62,976 nt of DNA, from the NCBI GenBank assembly GCA_038521825.1, contig JBCBKL010000023.1, positions 1 through 62,976 of the forward strand. The letters are read 5' to 3'. This DNA comes from JBCBKL01 sp038521825 (GTDB taxonomy: Bacteria; Pseudomonadota; Alphaproteobacteria; Rhodobacterales; Rhodobacteraceae). Within the stretch, counting starts at the first letter, position 1. Each line of letters opens with the position of its first letter. The notes under the pieces are model-generated. The model did not search any database and had not been told where the DNA came from. It worked only from the letters and a program-made list of their open reading frames with translations. Positions 1-9,236 of this stretch are shown here, piece by piece. The translations under genes were made by a program, and so were the position numbers.

Positions 1-13
1 GCCCGGGCCATAG

Positions 14-580
14 AGCGCGGGCTATGCCGGGATCTGGCGGTCGCTCTACGATCGCTTCGGGCTCGATTTCGAAAGCAGCCTGGACCTGAATGAACCAGAT
101 GAATTCTGGCGCAGATACCTTTATTTCAATGCCGGGTATTTCTTCTACAAATGCCCACATCAATTCGGGCAGCTATTTCTTGAATATGCGCTTTCAATTC
201 GCAACGACCCACCCGACGCCCTTGCTTGCCAACAAATTGACCCGTGGCTCGATCAAATTGCGCTACCCTTGGTTATTCACGCTCTTGGCGGTGCAAGGGA
301 CACGCTGCCGTCCGACCTGCTAGACGGCAGTGTAAGCTGTCATTACAGGGTCTTTCCCCTGCTCTATGCCCGCGAAGACGACGCCACAATCACCGCACTG
401 GAAACCGTTTGCGCGCCAAACCGGATCAAGAAGCTGCTCAAGGGTTACGAACCGATCAAGCGAATGGTCTATCAGGGGCGCGGCGCCAAGGTCCGGGCGC
501 TATTCGATCAAAACGACCTTCCGCGTCGTGAACAGGCGATCCGAAACCGGATCAAGGCCGAAGGTCATTGGATGCGTTAA
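14..580 (+). pseudogene. Unrecognised protein, C-terminal 188 residues, cut by an in-frame TAG
   Basis: The frame is open from the TAG at 11-13 to the TAA at 578-580 and encodes 188 residues of ordinary composition, rich in Trp, Tyr and Phe near its beginning (IWRSLYDRF, RYLYFNAGYFFY). It contains no in-frame ATG apart from the penultimate Met and no in-frame GTG. The natural start must therefore lie upstream of the window, and the TAG at 11-13 interrupts it. I do not recognise the family. The late segment HYRVFPLLYARED followed by a basic tail is reminiscent of glycosyltransferase-associated proteins, but this is only an impression. It could be a pseudogene, a sequencing error at the TAG, or a gene with an unusual start. 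No ribosome-binding site follows the TAG. Confidence 0.45.
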
Positions 581-750
581 CAAATTTCGGGGAAGCAGTC
601 ACCGGATTTCCCCTTTTGAGGGAACTCAAGACGCGGCAAAACACGTCCTATTAGTCATATAGTCCATGTTTCGAGTTCGACTTGCCCGTCCTGGTTGACG
701 TGATAATCACGCGAGTCTAGTGATCAAGACTCTACCTAGAGGAGATTGCA

Positions 751-1197
751 ATGCCGCGTTCTCTCGACGCGTTCTTTCGTCATCTGTCCAGCGCCTTTTT
801 CGCCGAGGACTATGACGCCGTTGTACAGCATTACCGCTATCCGCTGCCCTTCACAGCACTGGACGAACTGATCATCTTCGGGTCACCAGAGCGCTATGCC
901 GATGCGCTGCGGATCTACAACGAGAAAATGAAAGAGAACCGCATTGTCGGATTTGAGGCCCAAGTTCGGGACGGCGAAACTGTGAACGACGCATTCAGAA
1001 AAGTGCGCGTTGATTGGAAACAGCACGACAAGGATGGAAACGTTTACGACGTTTTTCACGCCTCATATGTCCTGTCGTGGCCGGAAGATCAGAAATACCC
1101 GAAAATCGAAATGGTCGACTACGACGATCTCAGTATCGCGGAGATCGTTGAAAGAATGGCCATGGTCAGTGTCGACAAGGTGACCCGCTCGGCCTGA
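751..1197 (+). CDS. NTF2/SnoaL-like hypothetical protein
   Basis: A 148-residue soluble protein with no signal peptide or membrane segment. The pattern of an N-terminal helix (SLDAFFRHLSSAFFAEDYDAVVQHY) followed by alternating strands and a Trp/Tyr-rich core (VRVDWKQHDKDGNVYDVFHASYVLSW) resembles the cone-shaped NTF2/SnoaL-like fold; this is inferred from pattern, not from catalytic residues. The start is well set: an AGAGGAGA ribosome-binding site ends a few bases before the ATG. The gene stands alone, 71 bp before metY, after a 170-bp leader with no obvious structure. Function unknown. Confidence 0.75.
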   Translation: MPRSLDAFFRHLSSAFFAEDYDAVVQHYRYPLPFTALDELIIFGSPERYADALRIYNEKMKENRIVGFEAQVRDGETVNDAFRKVRVDWKQHDKDGNVYDVFHASYVLSWPEDQKYPKIEMVDYDDLSIAEIVERMAMVSVDKVTRSA

Positions 1198-1268
1198 CGG
1201 CACCTTGCTGCTCTTCGGTGCTTGGCTTACCCATGGGGCCAACACTGCGACAGCGAAAGGACACCGCC

Positions 1269-2561
1269 ATGAACGATGGCCCAGTTTACGGTTTCGACAC
1301 CCTCCAAATCCATGCGGGCGCGCGGCCTGACCCGGCGACCGGCGCGCGGCAGACGCCGATCTACCAGACGACGGCCTATGTCTTTCGCGATGCCGAACAT
1401 GCGGCGGCGCTCTTTAACCTGCAGGAAGTGGGGTACATCTATTCGCGGCTGACCAATCCGACGGTCGCTGTTCTGCAAGAGCGTCTGGCCACCCTCGAGG
1501 GTGGCGTCGGCGCTGTCTGCTGTTCGTCCGGCCATGCCGCGCAGATCATGGCGCTCTTCCCCCTCATGAGCCCTGGCAAGAACGTCGTGGTCTCGACGCG
1601 CCTTTACGGCGGCACGGTCACGCAGTTCAGTCAGACGATCAAACGCTTCGGTTGGTCGGCGAGGTTTGTAGATTTCGACGATACCAAGGCAGTCAAAGCA
1701 GCGATCGACGACGACACGCGGGTCATCTTTTGCGAATCCATCGCGAACCCCGGTGGCTATATCACCGACCTTCCAACCATCAGCGCCATCGCTGACGACG
1801 CGGGCCTGCCGCTGATCGTCGACAACACCTCTGCCACGCCGTATCTCTGCCGCCCCATCGAACACGGGGCCACGCTGGTTGTGCATTCGACGACCAAGTT
1901 CTTGACAGGCAACGGTACGGTCACGGGCGGCTGCGTCATTGACAGCGGCAAATTCGACTGGTCGGCCAATGACAAATTCCCGTCGCTCAGCGAACCGGAG
2001 CCCGCCTACCACGGTCTCAAGTTCCACGAGACGTTCGGGCCTCTGGCGTTTACATTCCATGGTATCGCCGTGGGGCTGCGGGATCTTGGCATGACGATGA
2101 ACCCACAGGCTGCGCACTATACGCTCATGGGGACCGAGACGCTCTCGCTGCGGATGGACCGGCATGTGGAAAACGCGGTCAAGATCGCCAAGTGGCTCGA
2201 AGCCGACGACCGGGTGGACTACGTGACCTATGCAGGGCTTGAAAGCTCGCCCTATTTCGAACGGGTGGCCAAGATCTGCCCGCGCGGGGCGGGCTCGCTT
2301 TTCACATTCGCAGTGAAGGGTGGCTATGATGCCTGCGTCAAGCTGGTCAATGCGCTCGAGATCTTCAGCCACGTGGCCAATCTCGGTGATGCGCGGTCGT
2401 TGATCATTCATTCGGCTTCAACCACACACCGGCAATTGACTGAAGAACAACAGCGTGCGGCCGGAGCCGCACCAGAGGTTGTCAGGCTGTCCATCGGTAT
2501 CGAAGACGCCGACGACCTGATCGCCGATCTGGATCAGGCGCTGTCAAAAGCGGTGAGTTGA
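1269..2561 (+). CDS. metY: O-acetylhomoserine sulfhydrylase-type PLP enzyme (MetY family)
   Basis: A 430-residue Cys/Met-metabolism PLP enzyme. It is expected to form homocysteine from O-acetylhomoserine and sulfide in the cytoplasm. The N-terminal TLQIHAGARPDPATGARQTP block, the cofactor-stacking region SRLTNPT, and the PLP lysine in VVHSTTKFLTGNG (about Lys210) are typical, and the length fits the family. An earlier in-frame ATG at 1218 adds 17 residues that do not look like family sequence; ATG 1269, preceded by AGCGAAAGGACACCGCC, begins the conserved N-terminus. I looked for a SAM-II-type riboswitch in the 71-bp gap upstream and saw none. Family members that use cystathionine or methionine share these motifs, so exact substrate choice is inferred. 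Confidence 0.92.
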   Translation: MNDGPVYGFDTLQIHAGARPDPATGARQTPIYQTTAYVFRDAEHAAALFNLQEVGYIYSRLTNPTVAVLQERLATLEGGVGAVCCSSGHAAQIMALFPLMSPGKNVVVSTRLYGGTVTQFSQTIKRFGWSARFVDFDDTKAVKAAIDDDTRVIFCESIANPGGYITDLPTISAIADDAGLPLIVDNTSATPYLCRPIEHGATLVVHSTTKFLTGNGTVTGGCVIDSGKFDWSANDKFPSLSEPEPAYHGLKFHETFGPLAFTFHGIAVGLRDLGMTMNPQAAHYTLMGTETLSLRMDRHVENAVKIAKWLEADDRVDYVTYAGLESSPYFERVAKICPRGAGSLFTFAVKGGYDACVKLVNALEIFSHVANLGDARSLIIHSASTTHRQLTEEQQRAAGAAPEVVRLSIGIEDADDLIADLDQALSKAVS

Positions 2562-2668
2562 AAACGGTTATCCGACATAATCATTATGCTGGATAACGAA
2601 ACACATTGACCCAATGCGGGGCCTTGATGCTGTTGGTCCCGCATGCTCTCTGCCCTACCCTCAGCGAT

Positions 2669-5107
2669 ATGCGCAGTCTGCCCAGCCTTTTCGAGAATTG
2701 GTTCGCCAGCAAAGGCTGGTCCATTCACCCGCACCAGCAGGCCATGCTGGACCGGGCCGATGCGCCCACACTGCTGCTGATCGCGCCGACGGGCGGGGGC
2801 AAGACGCTGGCCGGGTTCCTGCCTACGCTTGTCGATCTGGCCGAGCAACCGCATGAAGGGCTGCACACCCTCTATATATCGCCGCTGAAGGCGCTTGCGG
2901 CCGATATCAAACGCAACCTTCGAACCCCAGTTGATGAAATGGACCTGCCCATCCGGATCGAAGACCGCACCGGCGACACGTCGGCCACACAAAAGAAGCG
3001 CCAACGCGCGGACCCGCCCCATATCCTGTTGACAACGCCGGAGAGCCTTGCCCTGCTCACCAGCTACGAAGACGCCCCGCACATCTTTCGTGGGCTGCAG
3101 CGTGTCGTGGTCGATGAGATCCATGCGCTTGCTGAATCGAAGCGCGGCGACCAGTTGATGCTGGCTCTGGCCCGGGTGCAGACCCTGTGTCCGAACCTGC
3201 GGCGCGTGGGGCTTTCGGCCACGGTCGAGGATCCGGCAGCGATCGCGCGCCAGCTCGCCCGGCACCCTGACCCTTGCGACATCCTTGAGGCCGATCCGGG
3301 ACCGGCACCTGATATCGCGATGCTTGAAACCGATGAGGCCCCGCCTTGGGCCGGTGGTGGGGCCAAGCATGCGATCCCACGCGTGCTGGAAGAGGTCAAA
3401 AAGCACAAGACGACCCTGATCTTTCACAACACACGGGCGCAGGCCGAGATATTTTTCCACAATCTCTGGCTCGCCAACGAAGACGGGCTGCCCATCGGCA
3501 TCCATCACGGCTCGCTCGACCGGGTGCAGCGCGAAAGGGTCGAAGCGGCCATGGTCAGCGGCGATCTGCGGGCCATCGTCTGCACAGGCAGCCTCGATCT
3601 GGGGATCGACTGGGGCGATGTAGACCTCGTGATCCAGATCGGCGCACCCAAGAACGTCAAACGGCTCGTCCAGCGGATCGGCCGGGCCAACCACCGCTAC
3701 AACGCGCCGTCCAAGGCCCTGCTGGTGCCCGCCAACCGGTTCGAGGTGGTGGAATGCGTCGCAGCACTCGATGCCGTTCTGTCCCACGAACTCGATGGTG
3801 ATCCGCCGGGCCCAGGCCCGCGCGATGTTTTGTGCCAGCACATCCTGATCACTGCAGCAGCCGGCCCTTTCGATGCCGATCAGCTTTTCGCCGAAGTGAC
3901 CACCGCCGGACGCTACGCAAAGCTCACGCGGGCCGAATTCGACGCCTGTCTCGATTTTTGCGCGACGGGTGGCTACGCGTTGCGGGCCTATGACCAGTGG
4001 CAACGGTTGAAACAGCGCCCCGATGGTACGTGGCAACTGCGCGACCCGCGGGCGGCGCAGCGGATCCGGATGAATGTGGGCACGATACAGGATACCGATA
4101 CGCTGAAGGTGCGGCTGAAGAACCGCTATGGTGGCAAGCCGCTGGGCGAGATCGAGGAGGGGTTTGCCGCGACCTTAACCCCTGGCGATACCTTCCTGAT
4201 CGGTGGCCAGATCGTGCGATACGAAGGCCTGAACCAGATGACCGTGGAGGTCACGCGCCGATCCGACCAAAAGCCCAAGATCGCAACGTTCATGGGCACG
4301 AAGTTCGCCACCTCGACCCAGTTATCGGCCCGTATCATCGACATGTTCCAGCAGGAAAGCTGGCCCGATCTGCCGACACACACGGCGGACTGGCTGGCGC
4401 TGCAGCGCGAAGTGAGCCGCCTGCCTGAACCCGGACGGCTGCTGATCGAGAGCTTTCCGCATGACGGTCGGTCGAACACGGTGATCTACGGATTCGCCGG
4501 GCGCAACGCGCAACAGACACTGGGTTTGCTGCTGACCAAACGGATGGAGGAGATGGGTCTTGACCCGCTTGGCTTTGTCTCGACCGATTACGCCACCCTG
4601 ATCTGGGGGCTGGAGACCATGACCGACCCCACGCATTTCTTCGAAATAGAAGCGCTGCGCGACGGGTTCGAAAAATGGCTGGCAGGGAATGCCGTGATGA
4701 AGCGGACGTTCCGCGCCTCGGCCACCATTGCCGGGCTGATCGAACGCAACACGCCATCCGCGCGCAAGACCGGGCGGCAGGCCACGTTCAGTTCAGACAT
4801 CCTCTATGACACACTTGTCAAATACGACCCCGATCACCTGATGCTGGACATCACGCGCGAGGAGGCGTTGAGGGGCCTTGTCGATTTCGGACGCATCGAA
4901 GAAATGGCCGCCCGGGTCGGCGACCGGATCGACCATCTGGTGCTGGGTCGGATCACACCGCTTGCCGCCCCCCTTTTCCTTGAGCCGGGACGCGTGCCGA
5001 TCAAGGGGTTGGCCGAGGAACGCCTGCTTGCCGAAGAGGCCGAACGTCTGATCGCAACCGCGATGGAGCCGGCTGCGCAAAAGCGGCAATGGCGGGTGCC
5101 CTACTAA
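2669..5107 (+). CDS. lhr: Ligase-associated DNA-damage-response DEXH-box helicase (Lhr family)
   Basis: An 812-residue superfamily 2 helicase. Visible motifs are Q-like HPHQQAML, Walker A APTGGGKT (about residues 39-46), DEIH Walker B (about 149-152), GLSAT motif III, and the C-terminal motor with HHGSLDR, CTGSLDLGIDWGDVD and QRIGRANHR. The rest is the Lhr-core and C-terminal domain. Its length and the PdeM gene 147 bp downstream place it with the Lhr proteins that travel with an ATP-dependent ligase. The frame extends to a TTG at 2606 and an ATG at 2627, but family similarity begins at ATG 2669. The ribosome-binding site is weak, so the start is less certain than the function. Confidence 0.92.
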   Translation: MRSLPSLFENWFASKGWSIHPHQQAMLDRADAPTLLLIAPTGGGKTLAGFLPTLVDLAEQPHEGLHTLYISPLKALAADIKRNLRTPVDEMDLPIRIEDRTGDTSATQKKRQRADPPHILLTTPESLALLTSYEDAPHIFRGLQRVVVDEIHALAESKRGDQLMLALARVQTLCPNLRRVGLSATVEDPAAIARQLARHPDPCDILEADPGPAPDIAMLETDEAPPWAGGGAKHAIPRVLEEVKKHKTTLIFHNTRAQAEIFFHNLWLANEDGLPIGIHHGSLDRVQRERVEAAMVSGDLRAIVCTGSLDLGIDWGDVDLVIQIGAPKNVKRLVQRIGRANHRYNAPSKALLVPANRFEVVECVAALDAVLSHELDGDPPGPGPRDVLCQHILITAAAGPFDADQLFAEVTTAGRYAKLTRAEFDACLDFCATGGYALRAYDQWQRLKQRPDGTWQLRDPRAAQRIRMNVGTIQDTDTLKVRLKNRYGGKPLGEIEEGFAATLTPGDTFLIGGQIVRYEGLNQMTVEVTRRSDQKPKIATFMGTKFATSTQLSARIIDMFQQESWPDLPTHTADWLALQREVSRLPEPGRLLIESFPHDGRSNTVIYGFAGRNAQQTLGLLLTKRMEEMGLDPLGFVSTDYATLIWGLETMTDPTHFFEIEALRDGFEKWLAGNAVMKRTFRASATIAGLIERNTPSARKTGRQATFSSDILYDTLVKYDPDHLMLDITREEALRGLVDFGRIEEMAARVGDRIDHLVLGRITPLAAPLFLEPGRVPIKGLAEERLLAEEAERLIATAMEPAAQKRQWRVPY

Positions 5108-5254
5108 CCGTGGTTGGTCTGTGCCGAGCAGGGTGTTGATGGTCCTAAGGAACCCGATGCCGCCCTAATCCGACCCGACTTTCGCAATCCCAGTCACTGG
5201 CTCCCGACCGTCATCAGCCTTGCAATTCACCCCGCCGTGTCGGATGAACAAATC

Positions 5255-5917
5255 ATGAACTGTCATGCCTTCAACTTCTGCGAGACCGCGCTGCATGCCC
5301 TTGGCTCCGGTGCCCTTTGGTGGCCTGATAGACGGCTGCTCTGCGTATCCGACCTTCATCTTGGTAAATCGGAGCGGATGGTCCGCCGGGGTGGCACCGC
5401 CCTGCCCCCGTACGAGACGCGCGATACACTGACCCGGCTTTCGTCCGATCTTGATGCGACCGGGGCGCAGATGGTGATCTGCCTTGGCGACAGCTTTGAT
5501 GATCGAGCCGCGGCCGTGGCTATGCCCGAGGATGAACGCTTATGGATCGCCCGATTGCAGGCGGGGCGGCGGTGGATCTGGATCGAGGGGAACCATGATC
5601 CTGGCCCAGTCGAACTGGGCGGCGAACATATGGCCGAAATGGTCCTTAGCGGCCTGGTCTTCCGCCACATCGCCCAACCCGATGCCCGAGGCGAGGTTTC
5701 GGGCCATTACCATCCAAAGGCGGTTTTGCCGACACGGGCCCGGCCCATAACGCGGCCCGCTTTTCTGTATGACGGGGCGCGGCTGATCATGCCCGCCTAT
5801 GGTACCTATACCGGCGGATTGCGCAGCCACGAGGCCACGCTCTCGGACCTGATGATGCCCGGTGCCCGTGCCATCCTTACCGGTCAGCGCCCGGTCGAAG
5901 TGCCGATGCCGCGCTGA
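5255..5917 (+). CDS. pdeM: Ligase-associated DNA-damage-response phosphoesterase PdeM
   Basis: A 220-residue calcineurin-like metallophosphoesterase. The metal-binding blocks appear in order: VSDLHLGKSE, CLGDSFDD, IEGNHDP and SGHYHPKA. In this family PdeM is a DNA-directed phosphodiesterase that accompanies the Lhr helicase, an ATP-dependent ligase and a metallo-beta-lactamase-fold exonuclease. Here it directly follows lhr on the same strand, but neither the ligase nor the exonuclease is in the window. ATG 5255 (MNCHAFNFCETAL) is chosen because the 47 residues of the longer open frame before it do not resemble the family. The gene ends base-to-base against the convergent folD stop. Confidence 0.88.
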   Translation: MNCHAFNFCETALHALGSGALWWPDRRLLCVSDLHLGKSERMVRRGGTALPPYETRDTLTRLSSDLDATGAQMVICLGDSFDDRAAAVAMPEDERLWIARLQAGRRWIWIEGNHDPGPVELGGEHMAEMVLSGLVFRHIAQPDARGEVSGHYHPKAVLPTRARPITRPAFLYDGARLIMPAYGTYTGGLRSHEATLSDLMMPGARAILTGQRPVEVPMPR

Positions 5918-6808
5918 CTAGACGGTCAGCCCCTCAGGTTCCGGCAGACCGTTTGCACGGCAGCAGGCGGTCAGGGTGTTGGCCAACAGACAAGCGATCG
6001 TCATCGGGCCGACACCGCCTGGAACCGGTGTAATGGCCCCCGCCACGGCAGCACAGCTTTCGAAATCGACATCCCCCACAAGGCGGGTTTTGCCGTACCC
6101 CGCGTCGATACGGTTGATGCCCACATCGATGACCGTTGCCCCCGGCTTGATCCAGTCGCCCGGTACCATCTGCGGGCGACCGACGGCAGCCACGACAATA
6201 TCGGCTCTGCGCACAACATCGGGCAAATCCCTAGTCCGGGAATGGGAGATGGTCACCGTGCAGCTTTCGCCCAGCAAAAGCTGCGCCATCGGCTTGCCCA
6301 CGATGTTTGACCGGCCGATGACGACCGCATCAAGCCCCGAAAGCGACCCGTGGTGATTCCGCAACATCATCAAGCAGCCCAAGGGCGTGCATGGCACCAT
6401 CGCCTTTTGCCCGGTGGCAAGCAGACCAACGTTCGAGATGTGGAAGCCATCCACATCTTTGGCCGGGTCAACCGCGTTGATGACCAGCGCCTCGTCCAAA
6501 TGACCGGGCAGCGGCAATTGCACCAAGATCCCATGAACTTGTGGGTCATTGTTCAACTTTTGGATGAGATCCATCAACTCGGCTTCCGGCGTGTCCGCAG
6601 CCAAGCGATGCTCGTAAGAGTTCATGCCCGCTTCGACCGTCTGCTTGCCCTTGGACCGAACATAGACCTGGCTCGCCGGATCCTCGCCGACCAGAACAAC
6701 GGCAAGGCCGGGTTTGATGCCCTGCTCGGCCAATTCCGCCACCCGGTGCGCTACCTGCGCCCGTACCTTGGCCGAAAAGGCCTTTCCGTCAATCAACTCC
6801 GCTGACAT
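5918..6808 (-). CDS. folD: Methylenetetrahydrofolate dehydrogenase / methenyltetrahydrofolate cyclohydrolase
   Basis: A 296-residue bifunctional cytosolic enzyme interconverting 5,10-methylene-, 5,10-methenyl- and 10-formyl-tetrahydrofolate. Conserved blocks are YVRSKGKQTVEAGM (with the catalytic Lys region), LVQLPLPGHLD, DGFHISNVG, VIGRSNIVGKPMAQLL, and VIDVGINR near the C-terminus, ending in TPVPGGVGPMTIACLL. The start at 6808 (MSAELIDGKAFSAKVR) has a GAGGGA ribosome-binding site. The longer frame to 6850 overlaps the upstream gene and is rejected. Together with fhs about 600 bp upstream on the same strand, it completes the formate-to-methylene-THF route, which these marine bacteria use in C1 oxidation and purine synthesis. 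Confidence 0.97.
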   Translation of the reverse strand: MSAELIDGKAFSAKVRAQVAHRVAELAEQGIKPGLAVVLVGEDPASQVYVRSKGKQTVEAGMNSYEHRLAADTPEAELMDLIQKLNNDPQVHGILVQLPLPGHLDEALVINAVDPAKDVDGFHISNVGLLATGQKAMVPCTPLGCLMMLRNHHGSLSGLDAVVIGRSNIVGKPMAQLLLGESCTVTISHSRTRDLPDVVRRADIVVAAVGRPQMVPGDWIKPGATVIDVGINRIDAGYGKTRLVGDVDFESCAAVAGAITPVPGGVGPMTIACLLANTLTACCRANGLPEPEGLTV

Positions 6809-6816
6809 GCCGTCCC

Positions 6817-7290
6817 TCATCGTCTCACAAAATTCACCTGATGGGTCCACGTGACCCCATCCGAAATGACCAACCGGTCAAACTCCAAGATCTGCAACAG
6901 ATCAAAAAACGTTACCAGGAACTGAAGATCCTGGCCAACAAAGGGAGCGCTGTCCCTCATGTTCGAGGTCAACTGGGCCAGCACGGCCCGTGCCCGGAAA
7001 AGTGTCGAAAAGACCTGATCATCGAGTGCCACGAGGATCAGGGTCTTGGCCTGCCCGCCCTTTGCAAAAAAGACAAAGCGGGGATTGTCGTCCGCTGCCA
7101 GCTGTGCGTTGGTCAGGCTGGTAACGAAATCGACGCGCACGCGCTTGTTGGCGCCTGTTGCGGGGCGGATGACGCGGTCAAAGACTTCGGATGACGTGAA
7201 ATCGGGATAGTAATAGCCGACATACCGGTCATCGGCCGAAGCAGCGCCTGCGATCAGCAAACCAGCGACAAACGCAAGCACCCTGATCAT
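6817..7290 (-). CDS. Small exported protein of unknown function between fhs and folD
   Basis: A 157-residue protein with a clear Sec signal peptide (MIRVLAFVAGLLIAGAASA, cleavage after ASA), so it is probably periplasmic. The mature part has no cysteines and no motif I recognise; it includes the segments YVGYYYPDFTSSEVFDRVI and FFDLLQILEFDRLVISDG. ATG 7290 follows a purine-rich AGAAAGGGCGGGA. The longer open frame to 7344 would hide the signal peptide and is rejected. It ends 8 bp before folD and begins 109 bp after fhs, all on one strand, so it is probably co-transcribed with the C1 genes. Whether it has anything to do with folate chemistry cannot be told from sequence. Confidence 0.8.
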   Translation of the reverse strand: MIRVLAFVAGLLIAGAASADDRYVGYYYPDFTSSEVFDRVIRPATGANKRVRVDFVTSLTNAQLAADDNPRFVFFAKGGQAKTLILVALDDQVFSTLFRARAVLAQLTSNMRDSAPFVGQDLQFLVTFFDLLQILEFDRLVISDGVTWTHQVNFVRR

Positions 7291-7399
7291 GTCCCGCCCT
7301 TTCTCTTCTGGTTTCAACATCCCCGCCAGCGGCAGGAGCGGCACGTCTGTGCCGTGACCGGGCCGGCAAGGGCTCGATGCCCGCGCCGGCCCGCACCGA

Positions 7400-9076
7400 T
7401 CAGAACAGCCCTTCGACCTCGCCGACCTCGTTCAATCCAATAGTCTCGGCGGCAGGCACACGGGGCAAGCCCGGCATCGTCATGATCTCACCGCAGATCA
7501 CAACGACAAAGCCCGCACCGGCACTCAGGCGCACTTCCCGCACGGGAACCGAATGGCCGATGGGCGCACCCCGCCGTGTCGGGTCCGTGGTAAAGGAATA
7601 CTGCGTCTTGGCCATGCAGACCGGCAGGTTGCCATATCCCTGCTCTTCCCACTGATGCAGTTGGGTGCGGATCTTCTGATCGGCGAGAACCTCGTCCGCG
7701 CGATAGATCCGCTTGGCAATTGTCTCGATCTTCTCAAAGAGGCTCATCTCGTCGGGATAGATCGGCGCAAAATTTGCCTGATCCGCATCGGCGATCTCTG
7801 CCACGCGGGTCGCCAATTCCGCGGATCCTTCGCTGCCCAGTTCCCAGTGACGCGACAGGATCGCCTCAGCCCCCTGCTCGGCCACGTAATCCTTGACCGC
7901 CTGCACCTCGGCATCCGTATCGGTTACGAAATGGTTGATGGCCACGACGACCGGCACGCCAAAGCTTTTGACGTTCTCGATGTGACGCCCAAGGTTGGCA
8001 CAGCCCTTCTTGACGGCGTCCACATTCTCGGCGCCCAGATCGGGCTTGGCAACGCCACCATTCATCTTCATGGCGCGCACTGTGGCAACCACAACGACGA
8101 CCGAGGGGTGCAGACCGGCCTTGCGACACTTGATATTCATGAATTTCTCGGCGCCCAGATCAGCCCCGAACCCGGCCTCGGTCACGACATAGTCGGCAAG
8201 CTTCAGCGCCGTCGTCGTCGCAATGACCGAGTTGCAGCCATGCGCGATATTGGCAAACGGGCCGCCATGCACAAAGGCCGGGTTGTTTTCGAGGGTCTGA
8301 ACGAGGTTCGGTTGCATCGCATCCTTCAGCAGCACCGTCATCGCACCATCGGCCTTGATGTCACGCGCATAGATCGGTGAACGGTCGCGCCGATAGGCGA
8401 CGATCATGTCACCAAGGCGCTTTTGCAGGTCCGCCAGATCGCGAGAAAGGCACAGGATCGCCATGACCTCCGAGGCCACGGTGATGTCGAACCCGCTCTC
8501 GGCCGGGAAACCATTCGCCACGCCACCAAGCGAAGTTGTGATCTGACGCAGCGCCCGGTCGTTCATGTCGAGCACGCGGCGCCAGACGATCCGGCGCGTA
8601 TCAATCTCGAGCGAATTACCCCAATAGATGTGGTTATCGATCATCGCGCTCAGGAGGTTGTGGGCCGATGTGATCGCGTGGAAATCGCCTGTGAAATGCA
8701 GGTTCATCTCTTCCATCGGGACGACCTGGGCCATCCCACCACCGGCGGCACCGCCCTTCATCCCGAAATTCGGGCCGAGCGAGGCTTCGCGAATGCAAAC
8801 GCAGGCTTTCTTTCCGATCCGGTTCAGCCCGTCGCCCAGACCTACCGTCGTCGTCGTCTTGCCCTCACCCGCCGGGGTCGGGTTAATCGCCGTGACAAGG
8901 ATCAGCTTGCCATCCTGCCGATCCTGCACCGAATTGATGAAGTCCTGGCTGACCTTGGCCTTGTCATGACCATACGGCAGCAGATCTTTTGCACCAATGC
9001 TCAGCTTCGCCCCAATCTCCTGAATGGGTAGCTTGTTCGCCTCTCGGGCGATTTCGATGTCGGTCTTGTAGGCCAT
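7400..9076 (-). CDS. fhs: Formate-tetrahydrofolate ligase
   Basis: A 558-residue enzyme that makes 10-formyl-THF from formate, THF and ATP in the cytoplasm. The N10-formyl-THF synthetase signature and P-loop are visible (TAINPTPAGEGKTTTTVGLG), as are the conserved REASLGPNFGMKGGAAGGG region (positions about 96-114) and the C-terminal GEIMTMPGLPRVPAAE. The length is normal. ATG 9076 (MAYKTDIEIA) is preceded by GAGGAGCGCC, a good ribosome-binding site; the upstream ATG at 9088 sits on top of that site. With folD downstream it forms the standard C1-folate module. Confidence 0.97.
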   Translation of the reverse strand: MAYKTDIEIAREANKLPIQEIGAKLSIGAKDLLPYGHDKAKVSQDFINSVQDRQDGKLILVTAINPTPAGEGKTTTTVGLGDGLNRIGKKACVCIREASLGPNFGMKGGAAGGGMAQVVPMEEMNLHFTGDFHAITSAHNLLSAMIDNHIYWGNSLEIDTRRIVWRRVLDMNDRALRQITTSLGGVANGFPAESGFDITVASEVMAILCLSRDLADLQKRLGDMIVAYRRDRSPIYARDIKADGAMTVLLKDAMQPNLVQTLENNPAFVHGGPFANIAHGCNSVIATTTALKLADYVVTEAGFGADLGAEKFMNIKCRKAGLHPSVVVVVATVRAMKMNGGVAKPDLGAENVDAVKKGCANLGRHIENVKSFGVPVVVAINHFVTDTDAEVQAVKDYVAEQGAEAILSRHWELGSEGSAELATRVAEIADADQANFAPIYPDEMSLFEKIETIAKRIYRADEVLADQKIRTQLHQWEEQGYGNLPVCMAKTQYSFTTDPTRRGAPIGHSVPVREVRLSAGAGFVVVICGEIMTMPGLPRVPAAETIGLNEVGEVEGLF

Positions 9077-9236
9077 GGCGCTCCTCATCCGCAGTCAGGG
9101 CGTTCGTGTTGTGATCTGCATACAGGGGCATGCCAATCCGCAATGCGCGCAATTCCGACATTTCCCATGCGCGGAACGGCGCGCTGCAGGGCGCGGGTTT
9201 CGTTTTGGAAACCATGGCGATCGATAAGTGGCGCGC

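Noticed and set aside
1198..1268. SAM-II or SAM/SAH riboswitch before metY
   Set aside because: The 71-bp gap lacks the conserved pseudoknot-forming elements of either class.
1227..2411. A 394-codon minus-strand frame opposite metY
   Set aside because: It is an antisense shadow in GC-rich DNA; the plus frame has all MetY motifs and the minus product is Arg/Gly-rich without a domain.
2534..4036. A 500-codon minus-strand frame opposite the Lhr gene
   Set aside because: Antisense shadow; the helicase motifs lie on the plus strand.
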